From contig JABIPV010000072.1 in the NCBI GenBank assembly GCA_018699075.1, positions 1 through 13,612 of the forward strand: a DNA stretch of 13,612 nucleotides, given 5' to 3'. Source of the stretch: Kordiimonadaceae bacterium. GTDB lineage: Bacteria; Pseudomonadota; Alphaproteobacteria; Sphingomonadales; Emcibacteraceae. Position 1 is the stretch's first letter. Each line of letters starts with the position of its first letter. This document shows positions 8,601-13,612 of the stretch, in pieces. Made by a program: the position numbers and the translations under genes. A model generated the notes under the pieces. It did not search any database. It was not told the DNA's origin and was given only the letters and a program-made list of their open reading frames with translations.

Positions 8601-8790
8601 AGTTACTGAAACAGCTTCTAGTGCGGGTGAGCTATTAATAAATACGGATGTTAGCCAAAACTTAAACTCACTTAGTAATCATATTGATACTTTAAAATTA
8701 TTATCGGACAAAAATGTAATTGGTGATGGTGGCGAAGCCGCTACGATGCTGTTTCAAGGATTGACAGATAATCAAAAGAAGGCAATGTAA
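5686..8790 (+). CDS. BvgS-like hybrid sensor (SBP-SBP-HisKA-partial HATPase-REC-Hpt) with ATPase deletion
   Basis: Unorthodox phosphorelay sensor of the BvgS/EvgS type. Signal peptide 1-26 (ends GNVFAQ); two SBP_bac_3 periplasmic domains (about 32-268 and 282-510); membrane helix about 521-545; coiled coil about 550-585; HisKA with MSHEIRTPLSG (His595). At residues 655-657 the sequence jumps from the end of HisKA (MLKLDP) directly to ADSSTSRKYGGTGLGL, which normally sits just before the G2 box. The N and G1 boxes and roughly 130 residues are missing in frame. The G2 box (666-672) and the end of HATPase_c remain, then an intact receiver (LIAEDND; Asp779 in LILMDIRMPV; Lys in TKPLD) and an Hpt domain (HTIKGSAGSFG, His959). 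ATP binding should be lost, but REC and Hpt could still pass phosphate. The start is fixed by an in-frame TAG at 5665; no clear ribosome site is seen. It is convergent with amidohydrolase B. Confidence 0.88.
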   Translation: MNFYKLPCKVFGTVLIVLLAIGNVFAQTNVSAVTLTEEEQAWIIEHPVLIASNRFYQAPTDFFQEGKPTGFGVDYLNLIASKVRLKIEYESDPEWSKLYQRFKNKEIDIIHSVVENEERLKFIDFSKSYLDVPIAYYGRVGADKIGDETDLKDKKIGVIQGGVIYETYKFKYPDLNIIEYASYSAALRALSLSNIDVFVGSLITINYAIISDYIPGLEIIGNSTSFNETGELNHRLGVDINNTILMDILEKGMSAITTQEFRALSEKWLDVSRMKRDIGLSQDEIEWLSEHKILKVASVPNSFPYEIIEDNGSIGGLFGEYLDEIANRLNIEFIWAGNENWQDGIDIIKSGEADLLASVTPTKSRENFLLFSEMIVAYEHAIFARDDQFEITNLDSLDGFTVAQTKGAAVVELLKEGHPEINIIEVERNADALKLVSTGVADAYIGAIATTGTDISNLGYSNIKVVGFSQYELGSAFGVRSDLPLLSSAVNKALADIDFQRRGEISNAWFSLQVDPQTNYTLIWQVIGGSIIAIILILIWNFSLREEVVQRKEIQNRLLKAQDKLEKSTKIAERAQKNAEIANSAKSDFLAAMSHEIRTPLSGIIGLSDLLNDSRLNAKQLDWVNSIHRSGQNLLKILNEILDQSKLNVGMLKLDPADSSTSRKYGGTGLGLSITKQLVELMGGQIGVVSGVNQGSRFWCTLKYYESTGNLKQSEDISSFSQWKEAKHLKVLIAEDNDVNQQLIFSVFDNFNHEVTIASDGQEAISALMKDDFDLILMDIRMPVMDGIETTKAIRAMDCEKANIPIIAITADITAENIREYKGVGIDDVCTKPLDPQTIFKSINKILNERIFLLKDHKNYQVNHEKINQSQLFANDHNQFDFREILNFATKLIDENIDHVNGNGVVIADYMKQDAYVKLLDKFLNNLKMQCKELRLNFDNLVEDPNNDKIIQNMKFVLHTIKGSAGSFGYYAVTETASSAGELLINTDVSQNLNSLSNHIDTLKLLSDKNVIGDGGEAATMLFQGLTDNQKKAM
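7645..7665 (+). other. Scar of in-frame deletion in HATPase_c domain
   Basis: The codons for LDP (7645-7653), the end of HisKA, are followed at once by those for ADSS (7654-7665), a block that in hybrid kinases belongs after the G1 box and the F-box-like region. The reading frame is kept, so a multiple of three bases was lost, probably close to 400. GCTGAT at 7654-7659 could be a short repeat shared by both edges of the lost segment, but the missing sequence is not here to test that. Confidence 0.7.
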
Positions 8791-8808
8791 ACTATCATTG
8801 CCTTCTTT
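8775..8808. terminator. Bidirectional terminator between convergent genes
   Basis: AAAGAAGGCAATG (8775-8787) and its perfect reverse complement CATTGCCTTCTTT (8796-8808) form a 13-bp stem with an 8-base loop. The stop codon TAA of the hybrid sensor (8788-8790) is in the loop, so the left arm encodes its last residues. Minus-strand transcripts from amidohydrolase B (stop at 8823) meet the same hairpin 14 bases past their stop and then a T-rich tract. It can serve both genes, more strongly on the minus strand. Confidence 0.8.
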
Positions 8809-8822
8809 AATCAGATTGTATT

Positions 8823-10499
8823 TTACTTTTGATAAACGATTTTACCGTTTACAATGGTCATGACATTTTCAGCAGACATTATTTGATCTTCTGGTATGGT
8901 CATAATATCTTTGTCTAGGATAGTGAAATCAGCTAGTTTTCCAACTTCGATACTTCCGAGAATATTTTCCTGAAATGCTGTGTAAGCACCCCATATAGTG
9001 AGCATTTTTAACGCTTCTTCTCTGGTAACTGCTAACTCTGGATGCCATCCTTCTCCAGAAAAACCACTAAGATCTTTTCTTGCAACGGCTGCATAAAACT
9101 CAATCCTTGGGTCACCAATTTCCACGGGCTGATCGGTACCACCTGCTATGATGGCACCTTTATCAATAAAAGTGCGCCAAAGATAAGCATTTTTAAGGCG
9201 TTCTACACCAAGTCGCTCAGCGGCCATATGAAGATCACCTATGGCGTGGGATGTTTGCATCGACGGGATAATATCAAGGTCAATAAAACGGTTCACGTCT
9301 TCTGGAACCACATTTTGTGCATGTTCCACACGCCAGCGCGGATCATTTACTGCACGTTTTGATTTTGGAATGGCTTTTAAAGCTTCTTCATATAAATCAA
9401 GGGCGATTTGGTTTGCGGCGTCACCAATGGCATGGGTTTCAACTTGGAAGCCAAGTTCAAGCGCCTTTTTAAGCACAGGGCGAATTGTTTCAATATCGGT
9501 TACAAGTAAGCCTTTTGTGTCATAATCAGCATAATTTTCAAGGAACACGGCACCGCGCGAACCTACCCCGCCATCAAGGCGTACTTTAATGCCGCGCACT
9601 GTCACCATATTTTCTTCATCAATTTCGATACCACGCTGGTAAAGCGTTTCAAGTTCGGGCCCCATGTTTACGGCCTCAAACACGCGGTGGGCGAGAGTGC
9701 CTTCAGCCTGTAATTCTTGGATTAATTCAATAATTTCATATGAACTTCCAGCATCTTGAAAATTAGTCCATCCCATACGAACATTTCTTTCGGCGCCTAA
9801 TTTAATTGCAGCTTTATTATCGGCAAGTGTAGGCGAGGGAATTAGGGGAGTGACAAGGTTTCTCGCAGCGTCTACGAGAACACCGGTTGGTTCACCGTTT
9901 TCGTCCAGATTAATGGCACCGCCAGAAGGGGGTTTTGTATCGCGTGTAATGCCGGCCATTTGCAGGGCTAAAGAATTGAGAACGGCGGCATGGCCGTCTG
10001 CACGTCTCAAGTATACGGGTCGATCAGGGATAATCGCATCAAGATCGTGTCGGTTTGGAAAACGGGCTTCTGGCCATATATTACCGAGCCAACCCTCACC
10101 ATTTACCCAAGGAAGATCAGGATTATTATCCGCATAGGATTTTGTTGCATCCATTGTTTCTTTAAGGCTGCCAAAGCCTTGTAAATTAAGCTCTTTTTCT
10201 CTGTAACCAACACGCATTAAATGACCATGGCTATCAATAAACCCTGGAAATATAAATTTGCCATTCATATCTATTATTTTGGCATCATCGCAAGCATATC
10301 GCTGCGCGCCAATATTATCACCGACATAAATGATTTTATTATTCAGTGTTACAACAGCTTCGGAGAATGGTTGGTTACTATTGACTGTATAAACTTTGCC
10401 ACCTGTTAATACGAGATCTGCATTTTGGCATGTGACCGCGTAAGCCGATGTGCTTAATAAAGCGGTAAAACTTAGCGTAAGTATAATTTTTTTGATCAT
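8823..10499 (-). CDS. Secreted amidohydrolase, YtcJ/Amidohydrolase_3 family (copy B)
   Basis: Close paralogue of the lipoprotein at 2432-4135; the last third is nearly identical (YLWRTFIDKGAI, DQPVEIGDPRIEFYAAVARK, GEGWHPELAVTREE, LKMLTIWGA). A Sec signal peptide ends STSAYA at about residue 21, with no lipobox Cys, so it should be a soluble periplasmic (or exported) enzyme rather than a lipoprotein. Metal-site motifs are complete: DSHGH (His91, His93), HAIGD (His356), RVEHAQ (His393) and GGTDQPVE (Asp456). Cys24 and Cys70 match the Cys pair of copy A. I chose the ATG at 10499 because AGGGA lies 4-5 bases upstream of it; the ATG at 10511 adds four residues and lacks a ribosome site. It lies 63 bases downstream of manC on the same strand and may be partly co-transcribed with it. 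The substrate is unknown; two active copies with different localisation suggest divided roles. Confidence 0.93.
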   Translation of the reverse strand: MIKKIILTLSFTALLSTSAYAVTCQNADLVLTGGKVYTVNSNQPFSEAVVTLNNKIIYVGDNIGAQRYACDDAKIIDMNGKFIFPGFIDSHGHLMRVGYREKELNLQGFGSLKETMDATKSYADNNPDLPWVNGEGWLGNIWPEARFPNRHDLDAIIPDRPVYLRRADGHAAVLNSLALQMAGITRDTKPPSGGAINLDENGEPTGVLVDAARNLVTPLIPSPTLADNKAAIKLGAERNVRMGWTNFQDAGSSYEIIELIQELQAEGTLAHRVFEAVNMGPELETLYQRGIEIDEENMVTVRGIKVRLDGGVGSRGAVFLENYADYDTKGLLVTDIETIRPVLKKALELGFQVETHAIGDAANQIALDLYEEALKAIPKSKRAVNDPRWRVEHAQNVVPEDVNRFIDLDIIPSMQTSHAIGDLHMAAERLGVERLKNAYLWRTFIDKGAIIAGGTDQPVEIGDPRIEFYAAVARKDLSGFSGEGWHPELAVTREEALKMLTIWGAYTAFQENILGSIEVGKLADFTILDKDIMTIPEDQIMSAENVMTIVNGKIVYQK

Positions 10500-10562
10500 A
10501 AAGTCCCTCATTTTTTTATGAAGGAATGATAGGCACGTTTAACATTAATTAACAGTTTTTTT

Positions 10563-11993
10563 TCAAGATCTTCCGTAAGTATCTTCCAAACGCACAATAT
10601 CATCCTCGCCTAAATAGGAACCAGACTGTACTTCGATAATATGAAGTGGAATTTTCCCCGGATTATGAAGCCTGTGCGTTGATCCTATGGGAATATAACA
10701 TGATTGGTTTTCGCTTAAAGTTTGAATTTTATCATCAATTGTTACTTCAGCGGTACCTTCTACGATAACCCAATGTTCAGCACGGTGGTGGTGCATTTGT
10801 AAAGATAGTATCTGGCCGGGGTTAACCGTAAGATGTTTGACTTGGTAACGTTCCCCTTGATCAGAGGATTGATAAGATCCCCACGGACGGTAGACGACTG
10901 TATGGCTGATATGTTCATCACGACCAGATGTCGAGAGTTTATCAACGATGGCTTTAACATTTTGGGTTTTGTTTTTATCACAAACAAGTACGGCGTCTTT
11001 TGTGGCGACGACTATTAAATCTGTGATGCCGACAGTTGCTAAAGCTGGCCCTTCGGTTTTTATCAAACAATCTCTACTATTTATGGATATAACATCACCT
11101 GAAATGACATTTCCGTAAGCATCTTTATCTAAAATATCCCATAAAGCGTTCCATGACCCTACATCATTCCAGCCCATGTTAACGGGAACAACTGCTGCTT
11201 TATTGGTTTTTTCCATAACGGCATAATCAATAGAATTTGAAGGGCTGGATAAAAAGCTATCTTTATTTGGGCGGATGAAGCACATGTCGCTTTCAGATTT
11301 AACCATGGCATTTTTACACGCAATCAGCATTTCTGGTTCATGTTCGGCTAATATATCTAAATATAACTCTACGGGAAAAAGAAAAATACCGCTATTCCAA
11401 TAATAATCACCGCTTTTGAGGTATTTAGCCGCTGTTTTACTGTCTGGTTTTTCTGTAAATTTATCAACTAGATTACAATTTCCATTCTCGTTTAATGCTG
11501 CCCCACGTTTTATATAACCGTATCCGGTTTCTGGTTTACTTGGGATGATGCCGAAAGTTACGAGGTGATTTTGTTCTAACGTCGCAATATAGGCAATATC
11601 AAGGGCCGCCATAAAGGCTGTTTTATCTGCAATAACGTGATCAGACGGCAAAATGAGCATTAATCCATCGGGGTCATTTTTTTGAATTTGAAGAGCTGCA
11701 AGTGCAGCTGCGGGAGCTGTGTTGCGGCCTTCTGGTTCTAGAATGATTTTAGTATCTTCAAAATTTATAGTACGAAGTTGCTCGGCGATGATAAATCTGT
11801 GTTCTTCATTGGCAATTACGATCGGTTGATTAAATGTGTCTGTGTTATTAACACGCTCTACCGTTTCTTGGATCATGGTTTTATCTGATACCAATGGTAA
11901 AAGTTGTTTCGGGTACAAAGACCTTGAAATTGGCCAAAGACGCGTACCTGAACCACCAGAGAGAATGACCGGCGTAATTTTTGATTTAGTCAT
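10563..11993 (-). CDS. manC: Bifunctional mannose-1-phosphate guanylyltransferase / mannose-6-phosphate isomerase
   Basis: Cytoplasmic enzyme of GDP-mannose synthesis (type II PMI-GMP, also named algA, cpsB, rfbM or xanB). The N-terminal nucleotidyltransferase has the signature LSGGSGTRLWP (11-21) followed by SRSLYPKQLLPL, and later FTEKPD and YYWNSGIFLF. The C-terminal cupin-type isomerase domain has YRPWGSYQ and the metal motif QMHHHRAEHW (His401-403, Glu406, His407). At 476 residues it is full length with both activities. A GAGG lies about ten bases upstream of the ATG. A TATGAT hexamer at 12017-12022 (minus strand) could be a -10 element, but no good -35 accompanies it. GDP-mannose feeds exopolysaccharide or O-antigen mannose and fucose; beside prsK/prsR this fits an exopolysaccharide locus. 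It is divergent from the prsK remnant. Confidence 0.96.
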   Translation of the reverse strand: MTKSKITPVILSGGSGTRLWPISRSLYPKQLLPLVSDKTMIQETVERVNNTDTFNQPIVIANEEHRFIIAEQLRTINFEDTKIILEPEGRNTAPAAALAALQIQKNDPDGLMLILPSDHVIADKTAFMAALDIAYIATLEQNHLVTFGIIPSKPETGYGYIKRGAALNENGNCNLVDKFTEKPDSKTAAKYLKSGDYYWNSGIFLFPVELYLDILAEHEPEMLIACKNAMVKSESDMCFIRPNKDSFLSSPSNSIDYAVMEKTNKAAVVPVNMGWNDVGSWNALWDILDKDAYGNVISGDVISINSRDCLIKTEGPALATVGITDLIVVATKDAVLVCDKNKTQNVKAIVDKLSTSGRDEHISHTVVYRPWGSYQSSDQGERYQVKHLTVNPGQILSLQMHHHRAEHWVIVEGTAEVTIDDKIQTLSENQSCYIPIGSTHRLHNPGKIPLHIIEVQSGSYLGEDDIVRLEDTYGRS

Positions 11994-12137
11994 GTTTATA
12001 TTGCCTCATTTAAAATATCATACTCTTATAGTGGGATAGATTTAATTTTATTTTAATATTATAAATTTATCATTTGTTTTTCTTTAATACAATTTAACGT
12101 TTTTTTTAAAAGGTCATTAAGCTACAGAATATATTGA

Positions 12138-12382
12138 AACTCATCATTGGAAACAGTTTTTGTACACATCATTCAAAATGCTATTGATTCAAACTTAGAC
12201 GAAAAAGCATCCCCAATTGCAGTATCATTGTCGCATGATGAGAATTATGTAATAATCAAATTTGAAGATAACGCAATTGGTATCAGTAAAGATTTTATAC
12301 GTGATGAACTTTTAGGCCATTTCGTTCCTTGAAAAAAGGCGGGTATGGTACTGTTGTAACCATATATCTTAAAAAGGATTAA
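12138..12382 (+). pseudogene. prsK: Remnant of PrsK, PEP-CTERM system histidine kinase
   Basis: Only about 80 codons of a kinase that normally has close to 700 survive. Recognisable pieces are the N box (FVHIIQNAIDSN, from 12159), a G1 box with a change (DNAIGIS where DNGxGxS is expected), then IRDEL. At about 12307-12313 the frame breaks: CTTTTAGG lacks one T of the expected CTTTTTAGG, and the next frame reads LFRPFRSLKKGGYG. From there it jumps to the final GTVVTIYLKKD and stops at TAA 12380-12382, so the G2 region is also lost. The N-terminal membrane and GAF regions are absent; upstream is a stop (12135-12137) and then the divergent manC leader. Identification rests on these motifs and on prsR starting three bases later, the usual prsK-prsR order. 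A 61-residue reading frame at 12147-12332 is part of this remnant, not a separate gene. The 11994-12137 gap holds only AT-rich leader sequence. Confidence 0.75.
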
Positions 12383-12388
12383 GTTATT
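12374..12388 (+). promoter_or_regulatory. Ribosome site of prsR facing an ATT codon
   Basis: AAGGA (12374-12378) is followed after exactly 7 bases by ATT (12386-12388), where the family start (M-S-x-x-K-x-K-L-L-I) is expected. The reading frame upstream is closed by the prsK TAA at 12380-12382, and the only other codons before the first beta strand are GTT and non-start codons. ATT is a very rare start codon; a change from ATG is the simplest explanation. The next alternative starts are a TTG at 12410, inside the first beta strand, and an ATG at 12848 beyond the receiver domain. Confidence 0.6.
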
Positions 12389-13612
12389 TCAAATAATAAA
12401 AGAAAATTATTGATCATTGAAGATGATATAGGGCTTCAAGAACAATATAAATGTAATTTTGAAGAATATGACATATTGGCTGCTGGTAATCGTGAAGAGG
12501 CCATTCAATACGCTGAGCGATTTCGTCCGTTTGTCATACTTTTGGGGCTTGGCTTGCCGCCTGATCCTGATGGTACAACAGAAGGGTTTGCAATATTACA
12601 GGAACTCTTAACAATAGATCCGTCATGCAAAGTAATCGTGGCAACTGGCCATGAAGCTAGGGAAAGTGCCTTAAATGCTATTTCTGAAGGAGCTTATGAT
12701 TTTTATCAAAAACCAGTTGATGGTGATGAAATATCATTAATAGTGAAACGAGCCTTCCAGTTGTCTGATTTGGAAAAAGAAAATAAAGAATTTCACGATA
12801 TAAAAAATGATTATCGCTTAAACGGGATTATTACTTCCTGCGAGACAATGAATTCTGTGTGCGCAATGGTTGAGCGTGTGGCACCGGCGAATGTAACCGT
12901 TTTGTTGTTAGGAGCAAGTGGAACGGGTAAAGAGCTTCTCGCACGTTCATTACATGAATTAAGTGACCGTCGTGACAAACCATTTATAGCCATAAATTGC
13001 GGAGCAATTCCTGAAAATTTAATTGAAAGCGAACTTTTTGGATTTGAAAAGGGTGCCTTCACAGGGGCAGTTAAACAAGTGAAAGGTAAAATCGAAAGTG
13101 CTGAAGGGGGGACATTATTCCTGGATGAAATTGGCGACCTCCCACTGTTATTACAAGTAAAACTATTACGGTTCCTACAGGAAAGAGTTATTGAAAGAGT
13201 AGGTGGTCGAAAGGAAATTCCTGTTGATGTGCGCGTAGTTAGTGCAACACATCAACAATTGGAAAACCAAATTGAAGAAGGAATGTTTCGGGAAGATTTA
13301 TTCTATAGATTAAGTGAAATAGTTATTAAGATACCTGAATTACAAGAGAGAGAGGGAGATGCGTTATTGCTCGCGCAACACTTCCTATCTAAATTTACTA
13401 ATGAATTTAATAAAAAAGTAAAAACCTATACTTCTGATGCCGTGGTCGCAATATCCAATTATAATTGGCCAGGTAATGTACGTGAATTAGAAAACCGTGT
13501 AAAACGAGCCGTCATAATGAGTGACCACCGAAAAATATCCTTATCTGATTTGGAAATTGATTACATAACCGATAAAACGGAAACGTTAAATTTAAAAAAA
13601 TTAAGGGAGAAA
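12386..13612 (+). CDS. prsR: PrsR, PEP-CTERM sigma-54 response regulator (3' end outside window), lacking phosphoacceptor Asp
   Basis: Sigma-54-dependent activator of the PEP-CTERM/exosortase system; 409 codons are visible and the C-terminal Fis-type helix-turn-helix lies beyond the right edge. The receiver domain (about 1-120) has the acidic pair in LLIIEDD, TG in IVATGHE and Lys in YQKPVD, plus the PrsR signature GLPPDPDG. At residue 54, where family members have Asp (LDLGLPP), it has Gly (LLGLGLPP, GGG at 12545-12547). The AAA+ domain (about 147-385) looks intact: Walker A GASGTGKE (176-183), GAFTGA (223-228), which contacts sigma-54, Walker B FLDEIGD (Asp247, Glu248), FREDLFYRLSE, and NWPGNVREL. 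The start codon appears to be ATT at 12386 (see the ribosome site entry). It follows the ruined prsK by three bases. No phosphorylation at residue 54 is possible, so if expressed it would be unregulated, constitutively off, or controlled otherwise. Confidence 0.88.
   Translation, partial: MSNNKRKLLIIEDDIGLQEQYKCNFEEYDILAAGNREEAIQYAERFRPFVILLGLGLPPDPDGTTEGFAILQELLTIDPSCKVIVATGHEARESALNAISEGAYDFYQKPVDGDEISLIVKRAFQLSDLEKENKEFHDIKNDYRLNGIITSCETMNSVCAMVERVAPANVTVLLLGASGTGKELLARSLHELSDRRDKPFIAINCGAIPENLIESELFGFEKGAFTGAVKQVKGKIESAEGGTLFLDEIGDLPLLLQVKLLRFLQERVIERVGGRKEIPVDVRVVSATHQQLENQIEEGMFREDLFYRLSEIVIKIPELQEREGDALLLAQHFLSKFTNEFNKKVKTYTSDAVVAISNYNWPGNVRELENRVKRAVIMSDHRKISLSDLEIDYITDKTETLNLKKLREK

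Noticed and set aside
175..8790. The two damaged sensors as halves of one split kinase complementing each other.
   Set aside because: Neither retains N and G1 boxes, so together they still lack an ATP-binding site.
9042..10409. Several antisense reading frames (62-106 codons) across the second amidohydrolase.
   Set aside because: They mirror the real gene, which has all family motifs; no independent coding signal is seen.
10500..10562. A TATCAT hexamer (minus strand, 10526-10531) as a promoter for amidohydrolase B.
   Set aside because: No acceptable -35 box at 16-18 bases; read-through from manC is equally possible.
12031..12120. Very AT-rich stretch with A/T runs as an origin or attachment site.
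   Set aside because: No DnaA-box cluster, iterons or direct repeats are visible; it is the divergent leader between manC and the prsK remnant.
12811..13062. Minus-strand 83-codon frame within prsR.
   Set aside because: It is antisense to the Walker A and GAFTGA region of a clear AAA+ domain.

Overview
The window is AT-rich DNA from a Gram-negative bacterium, most likely a marine proteobacterium. An alphaproteobacterium of the Kordiimonadales/Emcibacterales type is my first guess, with a Colwellia-like gammaproteobacterium as the alternative; I cannot decide from sequence alone. The signs are a diderm lipoprotein signal, Sec signal peptides, BvgS-like sensors and a PrsK/PrsR pair (the regulators of the PEP-CTERM/exosortase exopolysaccharide system).

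Layout. Left edge: the 3' end of an unrecognised plus-strand gene (to 299) collides with the truncated 3' end of a minus-strand sensor kinase (175-2256). Next, on the minus strand, come a lipoprotein amidohydrolase of the YtcJ/Amidohydrolase_3 family (2432-4135), an unknown seven-helix membrane protein (4257-5132) and its YtrA-type GntR regulator (5142-5522), which has a perfect inverted-repeat operator. A second, longer hybrid sensor (5686-8790, plus) is convergent with a second amidohydrolase (8823-10499, minus) across a bidirectional terminator. The right part is an exopolysaccharide/PEP-CTERM fragment: ManC (10563-11993, minus), a wrecked remnant of prsK (about 12138-12382, plus) and prsR (from 12386, running off the window).

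Two themes stand out. First, the window holds two copies of a module made of a sensor with two periplasmic solute-binding domains and a secreted amidohydrolase. This suggests, by inference only, that the enzyme makes or removes a small ligand sensed by its neighbour. Second, every histidine kinase here is damaged in its ATP-binding domain. The first sensor ends just after the HisKA dimerisation domain. The second has an in-frame deletion from the end of HisKA to just before the G2 box, yet keeps intact receiver and Hpt domains. prsK retains only about 80 codons, with a frameshift, a second deletion and a G1-box change.

The partner regulator PrsR has Gly where the phosphoacceptor Asp should be, and ATT where its start codon should be, while its sigma-54 AAA+ domain looks intact. 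This is either real loss or rewiring of phosphosignalling, or assembly/consensus error concentrated in HATPase domains. Read mapping across the junctions would decide. No RNA genes, insertion sequences or CRISPR arrays were seen, and no stretch over 300 bases lacks a gene.
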